The notes: generated from the letters alone by a model not told the origin. Numbered from the stretch's first letter, positions 33,281-43,470 are shown. The stretch is 64,000 nucleotides of DNA from Desulfobacteraceae bacterium Eth-SRB2 (GCA_004193595.1 RPGQ01000004.1:56809-120808), one strand, 5' to 3'. Program-made: numbers and translations.

Positions 33281-34407
33281 TCAAAGACCAACCATAAAAC
33301 TCCACAAAACACCGGCACAAATCGCGGAACCGATAACACCGGAAGAATTGCAGGCCATGGCGTGCATGAGAAGGTAATTTTCGGGGTCCTCGGACTGGCC
33401 CACCAGATGAACTTCTCTGGCCGAACCGGGAACAGCGGATACGCCGGCAGCCCCTTAAAGAGGATTTATTTTTTCTTTATGAAAAAGATTCATAATTTTA
33501 GCAAAAATGAGACCCGAGGAGGTTGCGATGCTGAATGCCACGGCGCCCAGCAAGAAAATCCCCACAGATTTTCCGGTTAAAAAGACATCGCCCTGGGTGC
33601 TGGCGCCGACGGTTAACCCCAAAAATATTGTGGCCGTATCTATGATAGCCGTGCGGGCCGTCTGGGCCAGCCGTTCGGTTACGCCGCATTCTTTTAAAAA
33701 ATTTCCAAAAAAGAATGTCCCAAGAAGCGGTATGGACGCTGGTGCGAGAAAACAGCAGAGCAAAACGCCGACGGCGAGGAAAACGATGCGTTCTTTCTTG
33801 GATACTTCTCTGAGTTCCGGCATCCGGATCAACCGTTCTTTGCGAGTGGTCAGAAGTCTCATGATCGGCGGCTGGATTACCGGTATCAACGCCATATAGG
33901 AATATGCGGCGATGGCGATGGGGCCGATCAGATGAGGTGCGAGCTTGGCGGTCAGAAATATGGATGTGGGTCCGTCAGCGCCGCCGATGATGGCGATTGA
34001 AGCGGCTTCCTTGGGCAAAAAGCCGAAGGCCAACGCACCCAGAAGGGTGAAAAATATTCCCATTTGGGCAGCGGCCCCCAAGAGCATAAGCACCGGCCGT
34101 GCCAGCAAAGAGGAAAAATCAGTCATTGCCCCGAGGCCCAAAAAAACTATTGAAGGGTAGAGGCCTGTAACCACAGCGAAATACAAATAATGTAACACAC
34201 TGTTGTTTTCATATATTCCAAGTCCAAATCCCTTGAAAAAAGGGACATTTCCAGAATGCCAAACCCGATCGGAATAAGAAGGAGCGGCTCGTAATGTTTT
34301 GCAGACCCTAGATATAAAAATAAGGAACCGATCACGATCATTATAACGTTTCGATAGTCAGCCAGATAATACCCGGTGTTTGATAAAAATTGAAAAAATA
34401 GCTCCAT
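33281..34407 (-). pseudogene. oadB: Na+-translocating decarboxylase beta subunit, frameshifted and nonsense-mutated
   Basis: Starting at 34407, MELFFQFLSNTGYYLADYRN and HYEPLLLIPIGFGIL match OadB/GcdB. Near 34252 the frame shifts by one base; the other frame continues GNVPFFKGFGLGIYENNSVL, FLGLGAMTDFSSLL, GGADGPTSIFLT, TVGASTQGDVF to NPL at 33458. There a TAA (33455-33457) replaces one codon, after which GAAGVSAVPGSAREV and LLMHAMACNSSGVIGSAICA complete the family C-terminus at 33281. Corrected length is about 375 codons, the normal size. Two independent lesions make it a pseudogene of a membrane sodium pump subunit. oadG-like is intact upstream. Confidence 0.85.
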
Positions 34408-34410
34408 TAA

Positions 34411-34857
34411 TTAACCTTCGATGTTTTCATTATCATCATTTTCTGTGGGGGGATTCCAGGTAAAAACACCATCGCCATCAGGGATTAATATTTTAGCTTC
34501 ACGAAAAGCTGTAAGTGTAATATGTGGGTGTGGAAAATCATTTTTTTTTGACATTTCATAAAGCTGGGAAAGATAAAACGTATCACCAATTTCTTCAACC
34601 AACGGTTTATACAAACGGGCAACTTCTTTAATGTCAGTAGGGAATTGTTTGGGTAATGAAAGCCAGGGCTTGTCCTCCTGTGGTTCGATATCGAAGGTTT
34701 CCGAATCCCGGTCAATATAAACAGGCTTTTTTTCAAAGAATATTAATATCTTATGAAGTTGAGAAATTACGAATGACAGCATCACAAGACCGGAAAAGAC
34801 AATTAAAAAAGCCATGGCCCAGCCGTTGTGAACGGCTATTGCGTGAAGACCGTACAA
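34411..34857 (-). CDS. Decarboxylase gamma-subunit-like membrane protein
   Basis: 148 residues. One membrane helix near the N-terminus (WAMAFLIVFSGLVMLSFVISQLH) then an acidic, Pro-rich cytoplasmic part ending PPTENDDNENIEG, with a region resembling a small alpha-helical domain. The gene lies 3 bp ahead of the oadB pseudogene, the usual place for the gamma subunit (OadG) of Na+-pumping decarboxylases. The OadG assignment rests mainly on position and the single helix. With oadB broken it may be orphaned. Confidence 0.6.
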   Translation of the reverse strand: MYGLHAIAVHNGWAMAFLIVFSGLVMLSFVISQLHKILIFFEKKPVYIDRDSETFDIEPQEDKPWLSLPKQFPTDIKEVARLYKPLVEEIGDTFYLSQLYEMSKKNDFPHPHITLTAFREAKILIPDGDGVFTWNPPTENDDNENIEG

Positions 34858-35123
34858 TTTAATCCCCTGCGTTAGATAGTTAGATAAAAAATAATAAAAT
34901 TTCTTGATGAGAAGACATAATATTTATTTCGATCATACATTGTAAAAAATGTCAACAACAAAGAACTGCGTTCACTATCACTATGTTATGGCCCTGACTT
35001 CGTAACGAATTAGACCGCAAAAAAACTTTAGCAATCACAATTCATTATGTTTTTAAATGTAAAATCGGTAATTATATTGGCGGCTACGGATGGCTCATGA
35101 TCCATACCGGGGATGCGATTATT

Positions 35124-35646
35124 CTAAGATGACGCCCATTTCCGAATTCGGGAAACCGTTTGGTTGCGCCACTCACTTGATACCCGCAGTTTGATGAAAT
35201 GGGAAAAGAGATTGTTTACAAGCCCGATGACCTTTTCAATCAGATAGGTTTTTTCGATAACAGCGCCCTCAAAATCTTCCGGCGTTTCCGCAGCCCGGTC
35301 TCCACGGCAACTGGGGTTGGAGATGTTGGGAAGCACCACTGAGGTTAGTTGCGGTATTTGATCGCCCGGTTTTATAAGACAGGTGTATTTCGGTAACAAC
35401 GGACCCCTTTTTTAGCGCCAACAGGCCTTCTTCAAGGTCGGCATCCTGTCCTTTAATGGTGACGGTTTCTTTGGCGTTGTTGCGCGTGTTTTCAAGTACC
35501 ATCCGGCTGCCGATGTTCAAAGATACAAGATCAGGGTCATACTGACGCAACCGGTTCTGATCGGTTTCGATTATGAACCACAACCAGGTCAGAAATTCGT
35601 TTCCTAAGAATTTGTAACGGTTATATGCTACGGCGATATCCAGCAT
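35124..35646 (-). pseudogene. RdgC-associated protein, frameshifted
   Basis: From ATG 35646, MLDIAVAYNRYKFLGNEFLT continues to LSYKTG. In a GGG run at 35365-35367 an extra base shifts the frame; the alternative frame carries on DQIPQLTSVVLPNISNPS to EWRNQTVSRIRKWASS at 35124, giving a 173-residue protein. The gene starts 3 bp after the RdgC-like stop, so it looks like the C-terminal partner of that protein. The shift in a homopolymer could be a mutation or a sequencing error. Confidence 0.6.
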
Positions 35647-35649
35647 GGG

Positions 35650-36264
35650 TTACTCCTCAGATTGGCTCGGCGCCAGTTTTGACAAGAGATCGCGCTCGCT
35701 GTCCGATAGTCCGGCGATCAGATTTCCCGTTGTATATGGGAATAAGCGAATAAGGGGAAAACCAAAGGATTTGATAAAAAGAGTTTCCAACGCCTCATTG
35801 GCCGATTTCAGATTGGAAAAAAACCACAAGGAGGAGTCCTTATAATGCCATACCAAATCATAGACGTTGGGTACAGCCGGGATACGCCGGCCCAGGGTGT
35901 TGATAACATGTTCTTTGATAGCTTTTTTTTCGTTGCCGGATAAGAATTGCTGGCCGGAGTCTGCCAGATGCTTGGCAACTTCCAGGGAATAATGTTTCTG
36001 AACGAGTTTAGGCGGAATAGATTTTTTGTCGATCCGCAAAGCAAAAACCATGTGGGCGCCAAAAACAAAGGAATACCCTTCGAAATCAGGTGCATACGGA
36101 TACTCAAAGGACGTCCAGCCGACCATGGCTTCCGAGCCGTCATCTTCAATTTCGGGAATCGCATGCTGTTTAAGGGCTTTATAGACGGTTTCATGTACAG
36201 AGCCGTCAAGTCGACCCGCGACTTTATAGCGTGTGATGGAAATCCGTGATGATAATAGGCCCAT
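35650..36264 (-). CDS. RdgC-like protein
   Basis: 204 residues. The segment EKKAIKEHVINTLGRRIPAVPNVYDLVWHYKDSSLWFFS followed by SANEALETLFIKSF...LIRLFPYT parallels the central RdgC region (K-x3-EV-x2-LLPRA, then a beta-strand repeat and a helix). RdgC forms DNA-encircling rings that modulate RecA. E. coli RdgC is 303 residues; here the C-terminal half is encoded by the next, frameshifted gene, suggesting a two-gene form. The similarity is moderate. Confidence 0.6.
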   Translation of the reverse strand: MGLLSSRISITRYKVAGRLDGSVHETVYKALKQHAIPEIEDDGSEAMVGWTSFEYPYAPDFEGYSFVFGAHMVFALRIDKKSIPPKLVQKHYSLEVAKHLADSGQQFLSGNEKKAIKEHVINTLGRRIPAVPNVYDLVWHYKDSSLWFFSNLKSANEALETLFIKSFGFPLIRLFPYTTGNLIAGLSDSERDLLSKLAPSQSEE

Positions 36265-36776
36265 GATATTTAGTTTTTATTGACGACGATAAATAGTTAG
36301 CAGAAGCGATTCGCATAATAAATTCAGCACAAGAGGCTTATAACGCTTTTGCCGGATACTTACAAGCAATTAATCATTCTTGAAGGGTTTCATTGATAAC
36401 ATATTCTCCATATTGAGAACCGGTTGAATCCTTGCCGTATCGCCAACACCTCAACAGATATCCCTCTAAGCTGGATATTTGATATAAGAAAGCTACTTTC
36501 GTTCAAAATATAAAATATTTTCACTTTTTTTTCAAAAAAATTCCAGAAATATGATTTTTTCGATTTTTATTGTTTTTTCACAACGCCTTTAAAACACAGC
36601 ATTAACGGCCATCTTGCAACCGTAAACGAACGATAAATACAATTCAATACCCCCGGACGTTTGAACAAAAAAATCCAAGCATAAGCAAAAATAGGGTGTC
36701 GATATATGTAGTAATATCAGATGTTTATAAAGACACTCGCATTGACAACCCTCTTTAACTCTGCTATGCATTATAC
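36265..36776. other. Gene-free region before the transposase
   Basis: About 510 bp, very AT-rich around 36480-36590, with no frame supported. The left end of the insertion sequence probably lies here, but no matching terminal inverted repeat was recognised by eye. Confidence 0.4.
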
Positions 36777-38444
36777 ATGAACCTAGTTGCAGAAGCATCC
36801 CACAATATCACAGACCGCTTAACCTGGCATACAGCCAATAGAGATCAGGCAGGCATAGCCAAAAATCTTGCTGACGGTAACGATATTCCCGAAGTCTATG
36901 GCCTTGGCGAAGCAGGGCTTTTTGATGAGTTCTTTTGCTTTCTCGATGAATTCGGTTTTAAAGATCTATTTATGGGGATTGAGCCCATATCTAAAAAGAG
37001 AAAAAGCAAGGTCCCGTTTATGTCTGTCATTTTCATATATTTGATGCGTATTGTTGCCGGACTTAAGTTTTTTTGGCATATTGACCCTGTCATCCTTCAT
37101 TCTCAGCCTCTCATGCGCCTTGTAGGCTTCAACGGCAGACAGGTAAGAGAAGGCACATGTAATCGGGGCAAGCAAAAATCTCATATTGACTCCGATGATG
37201 AGCAAAATGATCAAAAACCAACAAGAATCCGAGGTCCTGTATGCCCGGACTTTATATCTTCTTACATAACAGCTATTGCTGCATCTGCACTGGAAAATCT
37301 TTTTAATCAGGTAATAGCCATTCTGGCAAAACATAACTTTTTTCCTAAAAAAGTTCGTGCAGTGCTTGATGCCTCTGAAATTGAATCCACAGAACAATGC
37401 CCTGGCTGCGGCAAGGTAAAAAAAGAAAAAGCCCCGGAACTTCGTCGTCGGAAACGTCGTATTCGCAAAGTCTATGAAATTGTTTTTGGTTTCAAAATAT
37501 GGGTGGTTTGGGACTCAAACAGTCGCCTTCCTATAGCCATGCGTTTTGCCACAATTGAGGTCGCTGATATAAATTTTGCTAAAGTTATCCAGCAGGCCAT
37601 TACCAACATGGGTGAACATTCAAAAATTACTTCTATTGCCATGGACCGAGGCTTCATAGATGGTATTTCGCTGTGGTGACTGCAATCAAAAGGCATCACT
37701 TTTTATATTCCCGCCAAATCCAACATGGATGTTTACAACGATGCGCTTTCTTTGGTCAATACCGGGCATCTCGCAAACAGGACAAGAAAACGCAATGTTG
37801 GTTATGGTAAAAACAAAACGGTGGAAACTGACTATTGGGAGGTTGTGGGCATCGAGGAATTAACAACTGCCGGGTTTTATGGGCCACTCGGCAGTGGCAG
37901 TCATGAGAACCGAAAGGATTTTACACCCAATCCCATTAATGCCGTTGTTGTTCTGCATGATCCTTATAAAGAAAACCATCCTCATTCAAAAACTATGGTT
38001 ATTCTGACCAACGGTCCTGTAAATAAACCATTAAAAGTCTATGACGGTTATGATGCCCGCAGCGAAATCGAAAACTCGGTTTTTCGTGAATCCAAACAGG
38101 CATGGTTTATTCAAAGGCCTCAACAAAATACCAAAGCCGGGTTCCGTGTTCATACGTATCTCACAATTTTAACTATGGCTTTGACCACCGCGTATCAAGA
38201 CTGGATGGATCAGCAAGATAAATTGGAAAAAGACGGTGGATATACCGGAATTCGTAAATTCCGGGAAAAGGTCAAAGAAGAGAATGGTAACAAACTTATC
38301 ATCTTTGATCAGGATCGATATGCTATCTTTGACGCTTACGAAGTTTTTATTCTTTGCGGCCGTAATGTCCTGATGCCGACTGGTGTACCCGAAAAAATTA
38401 CCCCAGAAGATATATTACGAAAATATGACGTACAAATGGAATAA
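36777..38444 (+). mobile_element. DDE transposase (IS4-like) with an in-frame stop
   Basis: One frame of 556 codons from 36777, interrupted by TGA at 37677-37679. Before the stop: a helical N-terminus, a zinc knuckle (CPGCGKVKKEK), first catalytic Asp region (AVLDASEIEST) and the second Asp region (SIAMDRGFIDGISLW). After it: LQSKGITFYIPAKSNM, and the Glu region YDARSEIENSVFRESKQAWF, typical of IS4-type DDE enzymes. The stop falls where a second Trp (LWWL) is expected, consistent with a TGG-to-TGA mutation. The insertion sequence is therefore dead in cis. Terminal repeats not identified; exact family uncertain. Confidence 0.75.
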
Positions 38445-38764
38445 CCTGTAGTCATCAGGCTGCCCTGGCCCCCGTTTTTTAATTTCCCACTCCTTTCCTT
38501 TTAACTACCTCAGTTATTAAGGACTATTTCTTTGTATATCTTGTTTTTCAAATTTTACTCCGGATAATTGATTGCGCAGTTGCCATGTCGAACTTAATCA
38601 TGGTATTATTATATTTGTCGTCAAAAAGATGCTCAGATTCGTTTGCTAACAGCCTGTATGGCCCCTATTACGTTATGCTGCAAAACTCGCCTGGGCTTAT
38701 ATCAAATATGCAGAACCCCTTCTGTTCCCTTTACAAACTTATATTAGGGTGTTAATCTAACGTA
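38445..38764. other. Gene-free region between transposase and rlpA
   Basis: 320 bp, AT-rich, no supported frame. It probably holds the right end of the insertion sequence and the rlpA promoter. Confidence 0.4.
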
Positions 38765-39571
38765 ATGATACGTTTTACCCAATTGATATATAGTATGATG
38801 TTCATTCAATTATTGAAAATACATTTGTCTTTAATTTGCAAATTTCTTGTTTTTTGCGGTCTCCCGGTATTTCTTTTTTATGGGTGTACAACAGTAACGC
38901 CTCCCCCAACACCTCCAGGGCATCCCAAGCCATACAAAATTGGGAAAAATTGGTACAAACCACTGCCGCACGCACGAGGGTTCAGCCAACGCGGAATGGC
39001 TTCCTGGTACGGCAGAAAATTCCACAGCAAGAAGACAGCCAACGGCGAAATTTACAACATGTATGCCATGACCGCTGCTCACAAAACCCTCCCCTTTGGA
39101 ACGTATATCACCGTACGTAATCTGAGAAACAACAGGAAGATTGATGTCAGAATCAACGACCGGGGTCCCTTTGCCCGAGGCAGAATTCTTGACCTTTCTT
39201 ATACGGCCGCAAATAAACTTGGAATTGTCGGTCCGGGTACGGCTAAGGTTGAAATCGTGGCACTCGGTACTATTGCCCAGCCCAAATTGTCCGGCAGCAC
39301 CGGTCGATCTTATATTCCAGGAAATTATTATCAAGGAAAATTTACCGTTCAAATCGGTGCATTCAGTGATTTGAAAAACGCTCAAAGGCTGAAACAAAAA
39401 CTTGGCCTATTACATAGAAATACCTATATAACAATATTTTATGATGGACTTGGTGCGGTTTACCGGGTACGGGTGGGCAGATTTTCCACTCTGGAACAGG
39501 CAAATAAACATGAAGTATCTATGATTCAAAACGGGTTTAAGGACGCCTTTGCCATTGCAGAAGACGGTTGA
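38765..39571 (+). CDS. rlpA: RlpA septal-ring lipoprotein / lytic transglycosylase with SPOR domain
   Basis: 268 residues. A signal peptide with lipobox-like FLFYGC (Cys near residue 41) suggests the start may be one of the Met codons at residues 11-13 rather than residue 1. The double-psi beta-barrel (GMASWYGRKFHSKKTANGEIYNMYAMTAAHKTLPFGTYITVRNL, NDRGPFARGRILDLSYTAA) is the RlpA catalytic domain acting on denuded peptidoglycan. A C-terminal SPOR domain (TVQIGAFSDLKNAQRLKQKL) targets the septum. Overlaps the next gene by 23 bp. Confidence 0.9.
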   Translation: MIRFTQLIYSMMFIQLLKIHLSLICKFLVFCGLPVFLFYGCTTVTPPPTPPGHPKPYKIGKNWYKPLPHARGFSQRGMASWYGRKFHSKKTANGEIYNMYAMTAAHKTLPFGTYITVRNLRNNRKIDVRINDRGPFARGRILDLSYTAANKLGIVGPGTAKVEIVALGTIAQPKLSGSTGRSYIPGNYYQGKFTVQIGAFSDLKNAQRLKQKLGLLHRNTYITIFYDGLGAVYRVRVGRFSTLEQANKHEVSMIQNGFKDAFAIAEDG

Positions 39572-40136
39572 AAAAGAAATACTCCGAAACGTTGTTTTTT
39601 TGGACCGGGACGGGGTTATTAACCGGGATTCCCCGGATTACATCAAAAGCTGGTCCGAATTTGAGTTTCTTCCCGGAAGTTTAGAGGCGATAAAGTTACT
39701 GACTATAAATGGATTCGCCATTATTGTTATTACAAACCAATCGGTTATCAATCGCAAGATGGTATCCGGAAAAGTGCTGAACCACATGCATACCCTGATG
39801 AAACAAGCCGTCACATCCAAAGGCGGCCAAATAAAAGATATATTTTTTTGCCCGCATGTACCGGAAGACAGATGTGACTGCCGAAAACCAAGTCCGGGAC
39901 TGATTTTTAAGGCTAAGCAGAAATACCGGATCCATATCTCAACCTCTGTCATGGTCGGCGATAGTGCTAAGGATATTGAATGTGCCCGGAATGCCGGGTG
40001 CGGGCACGCTGTTCTGGTAAAAACAGGCAATGGAAACAAAGCTGAAAAGATTCTGAAAAAAAAAGAAATCACCCCCGACTTTATCGCCAGGGATCTTTTA
40101 GAAGCTGTTGGCTGGATTATTACCCATAATAAGTAG
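39549..40136 (+). CDS. gmhB: D-glycero-manno-heptose-1,7-bisphosphate phosphatase-like HAD protein
   Basis: 195 residues of the HAD IIIA/GmhB family: VVFLDRDGVINRDSPDYIKSW (nucleophile Asp pair), VITNQS, the zinc loop CPHVPEDRCDCRKPSPG and VMVGDSAKDIECARNAG. It would remove the 7-phosphate during ADP-heptose synthesis for LPS. The start is uncertain: only TTG codons (39549 or 39555) are available upstream of the first motif, overlapping rlpA. Confidence 0.85.
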   Translation: MPLQKTVEKEILRNVVFLDRDGVINRDSPDYIKSWSEFEFLPGSLEAIKLLTINGFAIIVITNQSVINRKMVSGKVLNHMHTLMKQAVTSKGGQIKDIFFCPHVPEDRCDCRKPSPGLIFKAKQKYRIHISTSVMVGDSAKDIECARNAGCGHAVLVKTGNGNKAEKILKKKEITPDFIARDLLEAVGWIITHNK

Positions 40137-40148
40137 TCATCAATTCTT

Positions 40149-42335
40149 ATGAAAAAATCCCTTCCCATAAACACCCTTGAAGGATGTCTGGAAAGAATCA
40201 CCTATTTCAATACTGAAAACCATTATACCATTGCAAAACTAAAAACCAGCAAGACCCATAATATCGTAACAATCGTCGGCACAATGGCGGCGGTCAATCC
40301 GGGCCAAACCCTTAAGATTAAAGGAACCTGGGAAACGCATCCCAGATATGGCCATCAGTTTAAAATTACATCGTATGAAGTTGTTTTACCGGCAACAATC
40401 CACGGTATTAGAAAATACCTGGGATCCGGCATTATCAAAGGAATCGGGCCTTCAATGGCCAACCGTATCGTCAGCTGTTTCGGAGAAAAAACTTTTGAAA
40501 TAATAGAAAAAGAACCTGAGAAACTGCTGGAAGTTAACGCTATCGGAAAGGCCAAAGCAGCGTTAATATGTAATGCCTGGAAAGACCATCATGTTGCGAG
40601 AAGTTTAATGCAATTCTTGCAAAATATGGGTGTCCAAACCTCTTATTGTGCAAAAATACTCAAAGAATATGGCCCGGACGCCATCAACATCATAAGCAAA
40701 GACCCTTTTCGGTTGACAACCGATATCCCCGGCATAGGTTTCTATTTTGCCGATACCGTCGCTCAGAAGATGGGTATTGAAAAAGACCACCCCCGGCGGG
40801 TGAGGGCCTGCATTCTCCATGTCATGCAACAAGGCGCAAATCAAGGAGATGTTTTTGCTTACCAAGGTCAAATTGTTGATCACTGCAACAATCTTTTCCG
40901 GATAACGCCGGGTGTAACCCTGAATGAAATCGATGGGCTTTTTACTGCCGGAGAACTTGTTATTGAAAATGCACCGAGTGACCCGGACCACAACATGGTT
41001 TATCTGAAAGAAATTCATCAGGCGGAAACCGGTATCGCAGACAGACTCAAAGCCCTGTTATCCGTTCCCGTGACACCGCCGGGCATAGACACGGAACGGA
41101 TTGCCAAAGAAGTTCAAAAAAAACTTGCCATAACGCTCTCATCCGAACAACTTAATGCCCTGGAAGAAATACTATCCCATCGAGCGGTTATCATAACCGG
41201 AGGACCGGGAACAGGAAAAACAACCCTCATAAGATCGATTAATGCCGTCTTTTCAGCGTTAGGAAAACATGTTCTTCTTGCGGCACCTACCGGACGGGCA
41301 GCCCGGCGGCTATCCGAGGTTACCCGAAGCAAGGCAAAAACCATTCACAAGATGCTTGGATTTAATTTCAAAGAGGGTTTGTTCGAAAAAAATCCGGATA
41401 ATCCTCTGGATACCGATGCAATAATCATTGATGAAGCTTCCATGGTCGACACCTCTTTAATGTATCATCTATTAAAGGCGCTGCCCATGACCTCTGTGTT
41501 GATACTGGTGGGCGATATTTTTCAGCTTCCATCCGTTGGCCCGGGCAACGTGCTTTCCGATATGATCAAATCGACACGACTACCGGTTTTTTATCTAAAA
41601 AAGATTTTCAGACAGGCCCATGAAAGTCCTATTGTTGCAAATGCTCACAGGGTACGGCGAGGGGAATCTCCGGTTCTGAAACCTCTGGATGATTCGGACG
41701 GTCTTTCCGAATTTTACTTCCTGGAACAAAATAATCAAAACAAGGTGGTTTCAACGATTGTTGAATTATGTACCAAAACCATCCCTGCGCGTTTCGATTT
41801 TGATCCCATGTATGAAGTTCAGGTTCTAATCCCAATGCACAAAGGCGTGATCGGCACGACCAACCTCAATCAGGTGCTTCAAAAGGTCTTAAACCCAAAC
41901 CCGGTTATAATTGAAGCCATGGGCAGTACCTTCAAAACCGGCGATAAAATCATGCACCTGAAAAATAATTATCAAAAGGAGGTTTTCAACGGAGATATCG
42001 GAATCATAAGCTCCGTTGACAGAAAAAAAAAGCAACTCTCAGTGGACTACTATGGAAGGATTGTCACTTACGATTTTACTGAAATGAATGAAATATCCCT
42101 GGCCTATGCCATATCGGTGCATAAGTCACAGGGATCGGAATACCCTGCCGTAATATTGCCAATAATGACCCAGCATTTTGTTCTCCTGCAGAGGAACCTG
42201 TTATACACTGCAATTACAAGGGGAAAAAATTTGGTAATCCTTGTGGGTACAAAAAAAGCCTTGAACATTGCCCTCAAAAACAACAAACCCACAGAGCGTC
42301 TTTCCGGTCTTGCTTCCAGGCTTATGGATAATTAA
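40149..42335 (+). CDS. recD2: ATP-dependent DNA helicase RecD2
   Basis: 728 residues, typical for RecD2 (a RecD-like helicase without RecBC). N-terminal OB-like and HhH regions (GIGPSMANRIVSCFGEKTFEII and the IPGIGFYFADTVA pair) precede a superfamily 1B motor: ITGGPGTGKTTLI (Walker A), AAPTGRAARRLSE, IIDEASMVDTSL (Walker B), VGDIFQLPSVGPG and, at the end, SLAYAISVHKSQGSEYPAVI. It acts in repair of damaged forks with 5'-3' polarity. It follows gmhB by 12 bp. Confidence 0.93.
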   Translation: MKKSLPINTLEGCLERITYFNTENHYTIAKLKTSKTHNIVTIVGTMAAVNPGQTLKIKGTWETHPRYGHQFKITSYEVVLPATIHGIRKYLGSGIIKGIGPSMANRIVSCFGEKTFEIIEKEPEKLLEVNAIGKAKAALICNAWKDHHVARSLMQFLQNMGVQTSYCAKILKEYGPDAINIISKDPFRLTTDIPGIGFYFADTVAQKMGIEKDHPRRVRACILHVMQQGANQGDVFAYQGQIVDHCNNLFRITPGVTLNEIDGLFTAGELVIENAPSDPDHNMVYLKEIHQAETGIADRLKALLSVPVTPPGIDTERIAKEVQKKLAITLSSEQLNALEEILSHRAVIITGGPGTGKTTLIRSINAVFSALGKHVLLAAPTGRAARRLSEVTRSKAKTIHKMLGFNFKEGLFEKNPDNPLDTDAIIIDEASMVDTSLMYHLLKALPMTSVLILVGDIFQLPSVGPGNVLSDMIKSTRLPVFYLKKIFRQAHESPIVANAHRVRRGESPVLKPLDDSDGLSEFYFLEQNNQNKVVSTIVELCTKTIPARFDFDPMYEVQVLIPMHKGVIGTTNLNQVLQKVLNPNPVIIEAMGSTFKTGDKIMHLKNNYQKEVFNGDIGIISSVDRKKKQLSVDYYGRIVTYDFTEMNEISLAYAISVHKSQGSEYPAVILPIMTQHFVLLQRNLLYTAITRGKNLVILVGTKKALNIALKNNKPTERLSGLASRLMDN

Positions 42336-42488
42336 CCGTTTAAATTCTTAATAACTTATGACGCCCCTTGATGATAAAATGTAAAATATCTTGACAGTCC
42401 TTATTATTTTACTTACTTAAACTTCAACCTTGAAACAGAAGAATGATTTGAAAATAATATTTAAAAATAATTTGTTAAAGGAGAACTT

Positions 42489-42668
42489 ATGCCTGTTCCA
42501 AAACGAAAAAAATCAAAATCAAAGCGGGATAAAAGAAGGACTCATCAGAAAATTACGGGCCCTAACCTGACGAGCTGTCCTCAATGTGGTGATGCCCGGC
42601 TTCCACACCATGCTTGCCCCGGTTGCGGCACTTACAAAGGCCGCACTGTTATTGAAATCGAAGAATAA
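42489..42668 (+). CDS. rpmF: 50S ribosomal protein L32
   Basis: 59 residues, MPVPKRKKSKSKRDKRRTHQ followed by two zinc CxxC pairs (CPQCGDARLPHHACPGCG) and KGRTVIEIEE: the zinc-binding L32 form. AAAGGAGAACTT lies just upstream. rpmF usually precedes plsX-fabH and other fatty-acid genes in related genomes; here rpiB follows after 21 bp. Confidence 0.92.
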   Translation: MPVPKRKKSKSKRDKRRTHQKITGPNLTSCPQCGDARLPHHACPGCGTYKGRTVIEIEE

Positions 42669-42689
42669 TTCCAATGTCAGGATAAAGAA

Positions 42690-43154
42690 ATGCCGGAAAA
42701 GAAAACCCCTATTATTATCGGAAGTGACCATGCAGCTTATGATTTGAAGGAAAAGGTTAAAGCATTACTCATGGAAAGAGGTATTGATGTCGAGGATGCA
42801 GGCTGCTATAATGAAGATTCGGTCGATTATCCTGATTTTGGAATCAAAGTTGCGTCCATGGTTTCAGCGGGTAAGTTTGAGCGCGGGATACTCATGTGCG
42901 GTACCGGAATCGGTATGTCAATGGTTGCCAACAAATTTCCTCATGTCAGAGCGGCTCTGTGTACGGATCTTTTTTCCTCCATTATGAGCAAACGCCACAA
43001 CAATTCGAATATACTGGTTTTAGGCGCTCGTGTTGTGGGCGATATCCTTGCCTTGGAGATAGTGAAAGCCTGGCTTGAAACACCCTTTGAAGGCGGACGG
43101 CACCAGCGTCGATTGGATAAATTTGACAGGATAGACGCCGCGATGACGGATTAA
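42690..43154 (+). CDS. rpiB: Ribose-5-phosphate isomerase B
   Basis: 154 residues with IIIGSDHAAYDLKEKV, DYPDFGIKVA, the active-site Cys loop ILMCGTGIGMSM and RHNNSNILVLGARVVG, all diagnostic of RpiB/LacAB. It interconverts ribose-5-phosphate and ribulose-5-phosphate; the product feeds RibBA downstream. First of the rpiB-glyA-deaminase-nrdR-rib series, separated from glyA by a palindromic repeat. Confidence 0.93.
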   Translation: MPEKKTPIIIGSDHAAYDLKEKVKALLMERGIDVEDAGCYNEDSVDYPDFGIKVASMVSAGKFERGILMCGTGIGMSMVANKFPHVRAALCTDLFSSIMSKRHNNSNILVLGARVVGDILALEIVKAWLETPFEGGRHQRRLDKFDRIDAAMTD

Positions 43155-43174
43155 GATTCTATTGTGTAACCAAT

Positions 43175-43352
43175 TGATGAACTCGTAAAAAGTCCGATTT
43201 AGACGGTTTCGTAAAAAGTTCAAATTCCCCCGCCAAACATAGGCGGGATAAAAAGGCATCGCAAATTTTGTAATCATGAGGCGTACTTATCGTACGTTGA
43301 ATGATTGCGAAATGCAGCACAACGCAGAAGTTGGACTTTTTACGAGACCGTC
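43175..43352 (+). repeat. 151-bp palindromic element, copy 1 (with 27-bp flank)
   Basis: 43202-43352 begins GACGGTTTCGTAAAAAGTTC and ends GGACTTTTTACGAGACCGTC, inverted termini. Internal arms (TTTGTAATCATGAGGCGTAC and CGTACGTTGAATGATTGCGAA) and a CCCCGCC-N8-GGCGGG hairpin give a long stem-loop. The preceding 27 bp (TGATGAACTCGTAAAAAGTC...) are shared with the other copies. Located between rpiB and glyA. Confidence 0.85.
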
Positions 43353-43470
43353 AATTGGACATCCTGCATCTCTTTTTATGTAAAGAATGTGGTGTGCATA
43401 TCTTGAGCCAACAGGTGAGTTGTCAATTTAGCCAAATCCCAAGGCATAATCTTTAAAAAAGGAATGATGT

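Noticed and set aside
37677..37679. UGA in the transposase as a second selenocysteine
   Set aside because: The position expects Trp (LWWL), not Cys, so a TGG-to-TGA nonsense mutation is simpler; selenocysteine in a transposase would be unexpected.
42391..42419. Sigma-70 promoter before rpmF
   Set aside because: TTGACA is perfect but the -10 at 17 bp (TACTTA) matches only two consensus bases.
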